Source: Rhizobium sp. L43
GTDB lineage: Bacteria > Pseudomonadota > Alphaproteobacteria > Rhizobiales > Rhizobiaceae
Assembly: GCF_002531725.1 (NCBI RefSeq)
Contig: NZ_NWSQ01000012.1
Location: 124,001-188,000 of the forward strand
DNA: 64,000 bases
Direction of reading: 5' to 3'
The notes below the pieces were generated by a model. It had not been told where the DNA came from, did not search any database, and saw nothing but the letters and a program-made list of their open reading frames with translations. Shown here piece after piece: positions 17,818 through 25,901 of the stretch (positions within the stretch are counted from its first letter, which is position 1; every line of letters begins with the position of its first letter). Made by a program: the position numbers and the translations under genes.

Positions 17818-17837
17818 AACAGATTTAAAAATCTGTT
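17818..17837. repeat. 9-bp inverted repeat upstream of dksA
   Basis: AACAGATTT and AAATCTGTT face each other across two A residues, about 20 bases before the likely dksA -35 box. It may be an operator or a weak hairpin. No matching regulator is evident nearby. Confidence 0.4.
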
Positions 17838-17853
17838 TACCTGTCGTATTTGG

Positions 17854-17882
17854 CTTGAATCGCGACTAGCCCTTGGGATATA
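17854..17882 (+). promoter_or_regulatory. Likely sigma70-type promoter of dksA
   Basis: CTTGAA (17854-17859) and GATATA (17877-17882) are separated by exactly 17 bases, close to the rhizobial consensus CTTGAC-N17-CTATAT. The inferred start near 17889 gives a leader of about 30 bases before the TTG of dksA. Confidence 0.6.
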
Positions 17883-17918
17883 CACCCGCCAGATGAGATG
17901 TTCTTCAGGAGAATCGCG

Positions 17919-18338
17919 TTGAGTGAGAAGATCGATCTTAGCAATTACGTTCCCTCGGAAGAGGAAGAGTTCATGAACGTAAACCAGCGTGCCTACTTCA
18001 GGACCAAGCTGGTTGCATGGAGAAATGATATCCTTAGAGAAGCGCGCGAAACCCTCGACCATCTGGCCGAGGAAAGCGCAAACCATCCCGACCTCGCCGA
18101 CCGGGCGTCGTCGGAAACCGACCGGGCGATCGAACTTCGCGCCCGTGATCGGCAGAGAAAGCTGATTTCCAAGATCGACGCAGCACTGCAGCGCATCGAA
18201 GACGGCACCTACGGCTATTGCGAGGAAACCGGCGAACCGATCGGCCTTAAGCGTCTCGACGCCCGCCCGATCGCGACGCTTTCGATCGAGGCGCAGGAGC
18301 GCCACGAACGCCGCGAAAAAGTCTATCGCGACGAATAA
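17919..18338 (+). CDS. dksA: RNA polymerase-binding transcription factor DksA, one-cysteine type
   Basis: A 139-residue DksA. The coiled-coil is centred on the segment with ANHPDLADRASSETDRAIELR, carrying the tip aspartate pair of the D-x-x-D/A-S type needed in the secondary channel of RNA polymerase. The globular end reads YCEETGEPIGLKRLDARPIATLSIEAQ: of the four zinc cysteines in E. coli DksA only the first remains (C, T, S, A). This is known in alphaproteobacteria and means no structural zinc. DksA with ppGpp reprograms transcription during starvation. The TTG start is chosen because AGGAG lies 7 bases before it; an ATG 21 bases upstream lacks a site. It is monocistronic, with its own promoter and terminator. 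Confidence 0.95.
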   Translation: MSEKIDLSNYVPSEEEEFMNVNQRAYFRTKLVAWRNDILREARETLDHLAEESANHPDLADRASSETDRAIELRARDRQRKLISKIDAALQRIEDGTYGYCEETGEPIGLKRLDARPIATLSIEAQERHERREKVYRDE

Positions 18339-18367
18339 TGGTTTTCATGCAGACATGAGCAGAACAA

Positions 18368-18395
18368 GCGCCGCGATCTGATCGCGGCGCTTTTT
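18368..18395 (+). terminator. Terminator of dksA
   Basis: The perfect 9-bp stem GCGCCGCGA / TCGCGGCGC with loop TCTGA is followed by TTTTT, 30 bases after the dksA stop. Confidence 0.85.
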
Positions 18396-18442
18396 CGTTG
18401 AGCCATCATCCGGTGTACCGGAGAGGAATGTGGCTTCCGCAA

Positions 18443-19078
18443 TTACAGCGGATCTCCTGTCGCCAGAGGTTTCCACGATTGCTCTCGCTCGGCCTCCATG
18501 GAGAGGTCGATGACGACAAGGGTGCCATTCCTGATCCGTCGCCGCATGATGTCTGCTCGCTCTGGATCCGTCCGGACCATGCCTTCAGCGTGAAGTGCCT
18601 GCAGCCTCGAACGTGAAACCGTCAGCTCGAACGCCAGCAGGCGGTCGAGGCGTGTGCTTGTCGGGAACGGGACCGCCAGTTCGATGGCCAGTCTCGTCCA
18701 ATTTGCAGCTTCGTGCTGCATCTCCTTTGCGATTTCAAATTCGGCAAACTCATCCACACGCAGCGATTTGTGTCGGAGAGCATCGAGGTTGAAGGTCTCT
18801 GCCCGGATCCAGTCCGGATCGTTGGATTGCAGCGCCTCGAGGACTGCAGGATCGATGTCGCGGACATTGCGGCGCTCGAGGATCGGCCGGTTCCATGTCC
18901 TTTCGCAGATCAGACATTTGTAGATAAGCCAAGCGTCCAGCTTGCGACCGTTGGCGTTGAGCCGGATCTTGCCGCTGGATTGGAAGGCTCTCAGGCCTCC
19001 GCATCCGCCGCATGCAATCCAAGGCTGGGGAGCTGTTTTGGGAATAATGGTCCATCGGACCCGAAGCGTATCGCACAT
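18443..19078 (-). CDS. DUF1062 domain protein
   Basis: A 211-residue protein. Two cysteine pairs, CGGCGG (about residue 24) and CLICERTW (about residue 55), form a zinc-ribbon-like N-terminal domain. A helical C-terminal part includes a segment LLAFELTVSRSRLQALHAEGMV, which resembles an S4-like or helix-turn-helix fold, followed by a basic stretch MRRRIRNG. This arrangement matches DUF1062 proteins; the function is unknown, though zinc ribbon plus S4-like helix suggests nucleic-acid binding. The ATG at 19078 begins the recognisable domain (MCDTLRVRW); the frame is open 40 codons further upstream but that stretch looks non-coding. It ends convergently with dksA, about 50 bases from the dksA terminator. 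Confidence 0.75.
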   Translation of the reverse strand: MCDTLRVRWTIIPKTAPQPWIACGGCGGLRAFQSSGKIRLNANGRKLDAWLIYKCLICERTWNRPILERRNVRDIDPAVLEALQSNDPDWIRAETFNLDALRHKSLRVDEFAEFEIAKEMQHEAANWTRLAIELAVPFPTSTRLDRLLAFELTVSRSRLQALHAEGMVRTDPERADIMRRRIRNGTLVVIDLSMEAEREQSWKPLATGDPL

Positions 19079-19482
19079 ATCGTCTTGGTCTTCCGTTCGG
19101 AAGTCCACCAAGATGGTGCGTGAGATAACCCCTGCGGGCGCGGTGTGGCGATGTTGTGGGCGGCTGAAGAGCTGAGACAGCGGAGCTGCACATGGCACGA
19201 TATAACAATGCCAAACCGGTCTCTCGCCACCACCCGATGAACATGTTCGAATGCCGCCAGCGTGTCGCTATGCGGCAGGGGTGAAACTGGACTGAGACCG
19301 GTATTTACTTAGGCAAAATGTAACCTCGAATGCGCCAACGCTCTTCACCCTGACCGATACCAGATGATCGGCATGATGGGGGAGGCCCAGGGCATCCTCG
19401 ATCTGAAAAGCCGCGGCATTGCGGCTTTTATGCAACTTCATGGTGAAAGCGACGGCGCGGAACCCGACAAGCGCGGGTTTTC
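19079..19482. other. Gap between the DUF1062 and FliO-domain genes
   Basis: A 404-base gap. Its only clear structure is the hairpin at 19406-19429. The part near 19079-19200 should hold the DUF1062 promoter. No supported reading frame. Confidence 0.6.
19406..19429 (-). terminator. Terminator after the FliO-domain gene
   Basis: On the minus strand AAAAGCCGC and GCGGCTTTT pair around a six-base loop; the stem's own T-rich arm ends in TTTT. It lies 54 bases past the FliO-domain stop codon. The symmetrical A/T ends could let it work in both directions. Confidence 0.6.
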
Positions 19483-20553
19483 TCATTTATCGCGATTGAC
19501 GCTCATTTCGCCGAAAATCCGGGCGACTTCCTTCTGCAGCTCGGTATCGGCGCCGGTGATGGGAGCAAGCTCTGGATCGCGGCGCGGCAGGTTGCCCGGC
19601 TGCGGTACGGCTTGGCGGGGCGCCTGGTTTGCCGGCGCCGGCACGATGCGCTCGGCCGTCAGATTGTTCGACATTTCCTGTTCCAGCACCCGCTGGAAAT
19701 CATGGCGGATCGCCGCTGCCGACGCATCGTCCTCGGCCGGACCAGATGCGGCGCGCGCGGCGGCCGGCATGGGTTGGACGGGCGGGGTGGAGACCTCGGG
19801 TTCGATGCGCTGCTGCGGAAGCACGCGCTGGCGGGCGGCATCGAGGATCTCGGCCGCACTTGCGGTATCGTGGAACGGTGCGGGCTGCGCGGCTGGGGGA
19901 GCGATGGGACGTTCCGGCGGGCGCGGGGCGGCAGGCAAGGGAACGTCGCGTTCGGCCGACAGCGGCGCTGTCACAGGGGTCGCCGGAAGAGGGCTGGTGG
20001 CCACCGGCGGTGCCACGGCCGGCGGGACAGGCGGTTGGGCTGGCGGTTCGGGGCGCGGGCGCGGCTCTGGCGAAGCCGGAGCGGAGAAGGAAGGCTCGGC
20101 GGCCGGCTCGATTCGGGCTGCGCCAAGGGCTGCGATTGGGGCGACGACAGGGGCTGGGGCTGGGGCGCGGGGCGGGGAAACCGGCGGCGTTTCCGGCCGC
20201 GCTGGGAATATTGGGCGCTGCTCGACCGGTTGCGGGCGGTTGGCGCTTTCCGGCTGTTCGGCCGCTTCGGGCAGGATGCGGCTTTCGATGACGATATCGC
20301 TCGGGCCGCCGATCATGATCAGGTGCTCGACGTCATCGCGGCGCACCAGCACCAGCCGGCGACGGGCATCGACAGCTGCGGCATCCAACACCTGCAGGCG
20401 AGGCTGGCGGTTGCGGCCGCCGCGCACAAAGGGCGAGGGCGCCCGGCGGCGGATGACCCAGAGCACGAGGATGAGCAGGAGAAGCGCCAGACCGACGCCA
20501 CCGGCGGCAAGCAGGAAACGGCTGCCATAAGCTCCGACAACATCATCCAACAT
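19483..20553 (-). CDS. FliO-domain membrane protein with long proline-rich tail
   Basis: A 356-residue protein. One transmembrane helix (about residues 13-35, FLLAAGGVGLALLLLILVLW) is followed by a basic patch and the FliO pattern LQVLDAAAVDARRRLVLVRR and HLIMIGGPSDIVIESRI (to about residue 93). The remaining 260 residues are very rich in Pro, Ala and Glu and look disordered, ending in a short acidic segment. FliO helps assemble the flagellar export gate, but this gene lies next to cckA and not in a flagellar cluster, and normal FliO is far shorter, so a flagellar role is not certain. The ATG at 20553 follows GGAG by 9 bases; a GTG two codons upstream is too close to that site. It is divergent from cckA across 307 bases. 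Confidence 0.75.
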   Translation of the reverse strand: MLDDVVGAYGSRFLLAAGGVGLALLLLILVLWVIRRRAPSPFVRGGRNRQPRLQVLDAAAVDARRRLVLVRRDDVEHLIMIGGPSDIVIESRILPEAAEQPESANRPQPVEQRPIFPARPETPPVSPPRAPAPAPVVAPIAALGAARIEPAAEPSFSAPASPEPRPRPEPPAQPPVPPAVAPPVATSPLPATPVTAPLSAERDVPLPAAPRPPERPIAPPAAQPAPFHDTASAAEILDAARQRVLPQQRIEPEVSTPPVQPMPAAARAASGPAEDDASAAAIRHDFQRVLEQEMSNNLTAERIVPAPANQAPRQAVPQPGNLPRRDPELAPITGADTELQKEVARIFGEMSVNRDK

Positions 20554-20860
20554 AGTCACTCACTCCATTTCGCATTCGGCACATATTGACGACTTTTCCG
20601 TTCCTTAGGCAAGGGCCGCCGGTGCTGTCCAGTCACGGGAGAACGCGATTTCGTGTTCCGCTGCTTGGGCCGCCCGGCGATCGTGCTCACGGGCGCCGCG
20701 TCGGGCTTCAGGGGCAGATGGCGCTGTTGCCTGTGAATTCAAGCAGTCTTGCCGGCCACCGGTGTTTTTGCCGACGCGGCAAATTGCTAAGAAGGAAAGA
20801 GTGCCTGATTCCCGCTTCGTGTTCGTGCTAGGAAGTGGGAGGGGCTTATGTGAGGAATAC
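20554..20860. other. Divergent promoter region between the FliO-domain gene and cckA
   Basis: A 307-base gap that must hold promoters for both genes. I found no TTAA-N7-TTAA box and no clear -35/-10 pair, and no supported gene. Confidence 0.55.
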
Positions 20861-23464
20861 ATGACGAAACCGCGTCAGGCCGACGACTATAACGCACCGC
20901 TTGTGGATCGTGGGGGGCGTTCTGGCACGGTTTTGCGCATCCTTCTGCTGGCGCTCGTGCTGATCGCAGCCGCCGGCGGCTTCGTCTTCTTCAAAAAGTC
21001 GCTCGACAACGAGATCGTGCTCGGCGGCCTCGGCGTGCTCGCCATGGTCGGCATCTTCTTTCTGGTATCCTCGGTCATCGGCTTCATCGAGGTGATGCCG
21101 CAGCGCCAGTCCGACAGCCTGGCGCGCGCATTCCTCAACAGCCACCCCGACGGGACTTTGATCACCGACGAAAAGGGCCGGATCATCTATGCCAACGCCG
21201 CCTACGGCGCCCTGACCGGGGCGCGCAAAGCGACCGAGGTGCAGACGCTGGAAACGCTGCTGTCGCGCCACCGCGAATCGAACGAAGCGCTCTACAGGCT
21301 GGTCAACGGCCTGCGCGAGGGCAAGGAAGGCCGGGAGGAGTTCCGCCTGCTGCGCGCCGTCGGGCCTGGCAGCAACAGCTCCGGCGCGCATTGGTACCGG
21401 CTGAAGGCACGGCTGCTGCAGCCGGAGGAGAGCGGCGGCAGGCCGCTGCAGATCTGGCAGATCACCGACATCACCACCGAGCGCGACGACCAGGAGCGGT
21501 TCTTCAAGGAGTTGCAAAACGCGATCGACTATCTCGACCATGCGCCGGCCGGCTTCTTTTCCGCCGGCAGGAAGGGCGAGATTTTCTATCTCAATGCGAC
21601 GCTTGCCGAGTGGCTGGGTCTCGACCTCACCAAGTTCGTGCCGGGCTCGATGACGATCGGCGACGTCGTGGCAGGCGAGGGGCTGGCGCTGATCCAGTCG
21701 GTGCAGGCCGAACCGGGCCTGAAAAAGACCGTGACGCTCGATCTCGACCTGCGCAAGACCAACGGCCAGAGCCTGCCGGTGCAGATCATCCACAGCGTCA
21801 CCTCGATGCGCGACGGCGCACCCGGCGAAAGCCGGACGATCGTGCTGGCGCGTGAAAAGAGCGATGCCGGCGGCCAGTCCGCTTCGGCCGCCGCCATGCG
21901 CTTCACCCGCTTCTTCAACAACACGCCGATGGCGATTGCTTCGGTCGACGGCGAAGGCCGTATCCTGCGGACCAATGCGCCGTTCCTGAAGCTATTCTCC
22001 GGCGTCGTCTCGCGCGATGATCTCGAAAAGGCGCCGCATCTCGAAACCATCGTGCAGGAGAGCGACCGGCCTCAACTGGCCGAGGCGCTGGCGGCGGCCA
22101 AGGACCGGCAGGGCGATATCGCGCCGCTCGACACCCGCACGCCGACCGATGAGGCTCGCTATTTCCGCTTCTATGTCAACGCCGTCATCGACCAGAGCGA
22201 CGAGGCGCCTGAGGAGGCGGCAATCGTCTATGCCGTCGAGGTAACCGAGCAGAAGGCGCTGGAAGCGCAGATGGCGCAGACGCAGAAGATGAATGCAGTC
22301 GGCACGCTCGCCGGCGGCATCGCGCATGATTTCAACAACGTGCTGACGGCGATCCTGCTGTCCTCCGACCATCTGCTGCTGCAGGCGCGGCCCGCCGATG
22401 CCAGCTTCGCCGACCTGATGGAAATCAAGCGCAACGCCAACCGCGCCGCCGTGCTGGTGCGCCAGCTGCTCGCCTTCTCGCGCAAGCAGACGATGCGGCC
22501 CTCGGTACTGAACCTGACCGATGTCGTCGGCGACCTGCGCATGCTGGTCGACCGGCTGCTCTCCGGCACCAACGTCAAGCTCGACGTGCAATATGGCCGC
22601 GACCTCTGGCCTGTCAAAACAGACCTCTCGCAATTCGAGCAGGTACTGATCAATCTTTGCGTCAATGCGCGCGACGCGATGCCGGAGGGCGGCACGCTGA
22701 CCCTGCGCACCAAAAACCTGACCGCCGCCGAAGTCTCGGCCTTCAACTATTCCTACATGCCGGCCGAAGACATGGTGCTGGTCGAAGTTGCCGATAATGG
22801 CACCGGTATCGCACCGGAGATCATGGACAAGATCTTCGAGCCGTTCTTCACCACCAAGGATGTCGGCAAGGGCACCGGCCTCGGCCTCGCCATGGTCTAC
22901 GGCATCGTCAAGCAATCGGGCGGCTACATCCAGCCGGAATCCGAAGTCGGCAAAGGCACGACGTTCCGTGTTTTCCTGCCGCGCCACATCCCGGAGCCGG
23001 CGGTGGCCGCAGAAGCGGGTTCGATCGACGGCGCCATCGCCGGGGCGGAGGTGCTGCCGCAGCCGGCAACGCCGCAGCAGCCGGAGGACCTGACCGGATC
23101 GGCCGTCATCCTTCTCGTCGAGGACGAGGAGGCGGTGCGCCGCGGCGGCAAGCGCATGCTGGAAACGCGCGGTTATACCGTGCACGAGGCGGGATCGGGC
23201 GTCGAGGCGCTGAGCATCATGGAAGAACTCGATGGCAAGGTTGACATCGTCGTTTCCGACGTGGTGATGCCTGAGATGGACGGCCCGACGCTGCTGCGCG
23301 AGCTGCGCAAGACCTATCCCGACATGAAATTCATCTTCGTCTCCGGCTATGCCGAAGATGCCTTTGCCCGCAACCTGCCACCGGAGTCGAAATTCGGGTT
23401 TTTGCCGAAGCCGTTTTCGCTGAAGCAACTCGCTGTTGTGGTGAAGGAGACGTTGGAAGGGTGA
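20861..23464 (+). CDS. cckA: Cell-cycle hybrid histidine kinase CckA
   Basis: An 867-residue inner-membrane kinase. Two transmembrane helices lie at about residues 25-45 and 52-78 with almost no periplasmic loop. PAS-like domains follow to about residue 475. The dimerisation domain has the phospho-histidine His489 in GGIAHDFNNVLTAIL. The ATP-binding domain shows N (NLCVNARDAMP), G1 (EVADNGTGI) and G2 (GKGTGLGLAMVYG) boxes. The receiver domain (from about residue 745) has phospho-acceptor Asp800 in VVSDVVMPEMDG. CckA feeds phosphate through ChpT to CtrA and CpdR and controls replication, division and polarity. The ATG at 20861 has GAGG 7 bases upstream and matches the usual N-terminus; the open frame upstream is not used. 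Confidence 0.95.
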   Translation: MTKPRQADDYNAPLVDRGGRSGTVLRILLLALVLIAAAGGFVFFKKSLDNEIVLGGLGVLAMVGIFFLVSSVIGFIEVMPQRQSDSLARAFLNSHPDGTLITDEKGRIIYANAAYGALTGARKATEVQTLETLLSRHRESNEALYRLVNGLREGKEGREEFRLLRAVGPGSNSSGAHWYRLKARLLQPEESGGRPLQIWQITDITTERDDQERFFKELQNAIDYLDHAPAGFFSAGRKGEIFYLNATLAEWLGLDLTKFVPGSMTIGDVVAGEGLALIQSVQAEPGLKKTVTLDLDLRKTNGQSLPVQIIHSVTSMRDGAPGESRTIVLAREKSDAGGQSASAAAMRFTRFFNNTPMAIASVDGEGRILRTNAPFLKLFSGVVSRDDLEKAPHLETIVQESDRPQLAEALAAAKDRQGDIAPLDTRTPTDEARYFRFYVNAVIDQSDEAPEEAAIVYAVEVTEQKALEAQMAQTQKMNAVGTLAGGIAHDFNNVLTAILLSSDHLLLQARPADASFADLMEIKRNANRAAVLVRQLLAFSRKQTMRPSVLNLTDVVGDLRMLVDRLLSGTNVKLDVQYGRDLWPVKTDLSQFEQVLINLCVNARDAMPEGGTLTLRTKNLTAAEVSAFNYSYMPAEDMVLVEVADNGTGIAPEIMDKIFEPFFTTKDVGKGTGLGLAMVYGIVKQSGGYIQPESEVGKGTTFRVFLPRHIPEPAVAAEAGSIDGAIAGAEVLPQPATPQQPEDLTGSAVILLVEDEEAVRRGGKRMLETRGYTVHEAGSGVEALSIMEELDGKVDIVVSDVVMPEMDGPTLLRELRKTYPDMKFIFVSGYAEDAFARNLPPESKFGFLPKPFSLKQLAVVVKETLEG

Positions 23465-23504
23465 GTGGCGCTTGTCGCAGGGTGAGTGTGGGCGTTGTGC
23501 CGTG

Positions 23505-23685
23505 TAAGCCCCCCTCTGCCCTGTCGGGCATCTCCCCCACAGGTGGGGAGATCACAAGCGGCGAAATCCTCCCGTCACAGCAACGTCTCGCCGAGCTGCA
23601 ACGGATATTTGGTTGGGGGAAGCCAGCGCGTCTAGCCAATCTCCCCACCTGTGGGGGAGATGCCCGGCAGGGCAGAGGGGGGCTT
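23505..23685. repeat. Large palindromic intergenic element
   Basis: Two nearly identical 47-base arms in opposite orientation (23505-23552 and 23639-23685) contain CCCCCTCTGCCCTGTCGGGC and TCTCCCCCACAGGTGGGGAG, separated by 86 bases. Each arm also holds its own short hairpin. This composition is familiar from dispersed rhizobial intergenic elements (RIME-like). It sits between the convergent ends of cckA and psuG, so it would form strong structure in both transcripts and may act as a two-way terminator. Confidence 0.8.
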
Positions 23686-23713
23686 GCCTGGCACCGCCGG
23701 CAGCCCGTAGTCC

Positions 23714-24640
23714 TCATTCACCCAGCGCCACCGCAATCTCAGCCGCCAGCCGCGCATTGTTCTCAACCAGTGCAATATTGGTCTTCAGGCTCTGGCCGTC
23801 CGTCAGGTCGAAGATGGTCGAGAGCAGATAGGGCGTTACCGCCTTGCCGGTGATCTCGTCGCGTTCGGCGCTATCCAGCGCCCGCTCGATATAGATCTCC
23901 ATCTCCTCGCTCGGAATCTCATCAGCCTCTGGCACCGGGTTGGCGACGAGCATGCCGCCGTCGATGCCGAGCTGTTCGCGCACCGTCTGGAAATTGGCGA
24001 TGGCGGCCGGGCTGTTCAGCGACAGCGGGCTACGGATACCCGAGGAGCGCGACCAGAAGGCAGGGAATTCTTCGCTTTCATAGGTGACGACGGGAACGCC
24101 GCGGGTTTCCAGCACTTCCAGCGTCTTCGGAATGTCGAGGATCGCCTTGGCGCCGGCGCAGACGACGATGACGCCGGTGCGGGCAAGCTCCTCGATATCG
24201 GCTGATATATCGAAGCTTTCCTCGGCGCCGCGGTGCACGCCGCCGATGCCGCCCGTGGCAAAGACGCGGATACCGGCGCGGGCGGCCGCAATCATCGTCG
24301 CCGCGACCGTGGTAGCGCCAGTGCGGCGCTCAGCGATCGCGAAGGCGAGATCAGCGCGCGACACCTTCATCACTTCGGTCGCCTTGGCGAGCTGCTCCAG
24401 TTCGCCGGCTTCAAGGCCGATATGCAGCGTGCCGTGAATGACGGCAATGGTTGCCGGTACCGCACCCTGTTCGCGGATGATCGCCTCGACGCTGCGGGCC
24501 ATCTCGATATTGCCCGGATAGGGCATGCCATGGGTGATGATGGTCGATTCCAGCGCCACGATCGGGGCACCGCGCTGCTTGGCGCTGGCGACTTCCTTGG
24601 AATAGGCGATCGGCAGAAGAGGAGAGATGGGCTTGGTCAT
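23714..24640 (-). CDS. psuG: Pseudouridine-5'-phosphate glycosidase
   Basis: A 308-residue enzyme of the PsuG / indigoidine synthase A family. It splits the C-C glycosidic bond of pseudouridine 5'-phosphate to give uracil and ribose 5-phosphate. Family segments visible include VALESTIITHGMPYPGN near the N-terminus, HGTLHIGL, GATTVAATMIAAARAGIRVFATGGIGGVHRG, VVCAGAKAILDIPKTLE and the C-terminal ITGKAVTPYLL. The ATG at 24640 has AGGA 8 bases upstream. psuK lies 87 bases upstream on the same strand, giving a two-gene psuK-psuG pathway for recycling modified nucleosides from RNA turnover. Confidence 0.93.
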   Translation of the reverse strand: MTKPISPLLPIAYSKEVASAKQRGAPIVALESTIITHGMPYPGNIEMARSVEAIIREQGAVPATIAVIHGTLHIGLEAGELEQLAKATEVMKVSRADLAFAIAERRTGATTVAATMIAAARAGIRVFATGGIGGVHRGAEESFDISADIEELARTGVIVVCAGAKAILDIPKTLEVLETRGVPVVTYESEEFPAFWSRSSGIRSPLSLNSPAAIANFQTVREQLGIDGGMLVANPVPEADEIPSEEMEIYIERALDSAERDEITGKAVTPYLLSTIFDLTDGQSLKTNIALVENNARLAAEIAVALGE

Positions 24641-24727
24641 GGGCGTGTCCTGTGATCGACAGAGCATGATGCCGAAACGTGTGAGCGGTTTTCGGACCAC
24701 ATCATGCTCAACTCTTTAATTCGCCGT

Positions 24728-25672
24728 TCAATGCAGAATTCTGACCGCGGGAACAAGGGCAAGCGCCTCATTCAACAGATCCGGCGTCAGATTTTCGTTG
24801 ACGGCGTGCCGCGACTGCACCGTCAGCGTCGCGGCCGCGGTGCCGTGGCGGACGGCTTCTTCGAGCGGCAGGCCGAGCATCAAGGCGGCAATCGTGCCGG
24901 CGGCAAGGGAATCGCCGGCACCGGTGACATCGGCGACGGTGTCGGCGATGGGAGGCTGCAGCGTCACGGCCCGACCATCGCATAGTGCGACGAGTTCACG
25001 GCGGCCACGGGTGACGACGGCGTTCCTGATGCCGATCTCGTTCAGAAGCGACGGCCAGCCGGCGGCATTCTCCGGCTGCTGCCCAGTCAGAGCTCCCGCT
25101 TCTGCCTCGTTCAGGAAGAGGTAGTCTATATCCCCGATGGAGGGTTTCAGCCTGACGACCTTGGCCGGCGAGATGGCGATTGCCGCGGCGGGCTTCGCAA
25201 GGGAACGCGCCTTTGCGACGATTGCCGCGATCGTCTCTTCCGGCAGGTTGGCATCGAAAAGAATCAAATCATGGGCGGCGAAGGCCTCGCGCACCCAGCG
25301 GATCGACAGACGCCGCGGCACGAAGAAGCGGTAGAGATCCATGTCGGCAAGGGCGATCACCAGATTGCCGTCCTTCTCGATGATCGCCGTATAGCTCGGC
25401 GTCTTACGATCGAGGAAGATGAAGGGCCGGTCGTCGATGCCGGAGGCATCGGCAGCTTCACCGACCATCTCACCGATGGGATCGCCGCCACGCGGCGAAA
25501 TCATCGTTACCTGAAAACCGAGCCTTGCAAGGTTGCGCGCCGCATTGAAACCGCCGCCGCCCGGCTCCTCGAACCAGGTGCCGGGATTGCTGGCGCCAGG
25601 CGCCGTCTCGCCGAAGATGCGGCCGCGCCGATCGATATGGGCACCGCCGAGAACGAGAATCTTTTTCTTCAT
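24728..25672 (-). CDS. psuK: Pseudouridine kinase, PfkB family
   Basis: A 314-residue PfkB-type kinase. The N-terminus ILVLGGAHIDRRG, the glycine-rich PGGGGFNAARNLARLG and the C-terminal signature VTGAGDSLAAGTIAALM (catalytic Asp) are all present. Being directly upstream of psuG makes pseudouridine the likely substrate; by sequence alone it could be another PfkB sugar or nucleoside kinase. It phosphorylates pseudouridine to the 5'-phosphate used by PsuG. It diverges from recA across about 230 bases. Confidence 0.88.
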   Translation of the reverse strand: MKKKILVLGGAHIDRRGRIFGETAPGASNPGTWFEEPGGGGFNAARNLARLGFQVTMISPRGGDPIGEMVGEAADASGIDDRPFIFLDRKTPSYTAIIEKDGNLVIALADMDLYRFFVPRRLSIRWVREAFAAHDLILFDANLPEETIAAIVAKARSLAKPAAAIAISPAKVVRLKPSIGDIDYLFLNEAEAGALTGQQPENAAGWPSLLNEIGIRNAVVTRGRRELVALCDGRAVTLQPPIADTVADVTGAGDSLAAGTIAALMLGLPLEEAVRHGTAAATLTVQSRHAVNENLTPDLLNEALALVPAVRILH

Positions 25673-25828
25673 CCGATCCGCTCTCCTGATGCCCGAGGGA
25701 CGAATCGATACGGTGCGCCCTGCCTCGCCCGAGTCGGCACTTTTGGCCTAAGCCGTTGCTTTTTATTGATAAAACAAATGCAGAACACGTGTCGTTTTAC
25801 CTTTTTCTTTCAACTGTTTGATCGCCTA

Positions 25829-25854
25829 TTGCGAGAATGGAACAAATAGGGTAC
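25829..25854 (+). promoter_or_regulatory. LexA operator (SOS box) of recA
   Basis: Two overlapping matches are visible: TTG-N11-CAA (25829-25845) and GAAC-N7-GTAC (25840-25854). From memory, both forms were reported for the Rhizobium etli recA operator and for alphaproteobacterial LexA (GAAC-N7-GAAC/GTTC). A possible promoter, TTGCGA (25829) N17 TACAAA (25852), overlaps it, so LexA would block polymerase. lexA is not in this window. Confidence 0.75.
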
Positions 25855-25901
25855 AAACTCGACATTGCTTGAGCGGCTTCAATAACCTAAAGGTGGATCG
25901 A

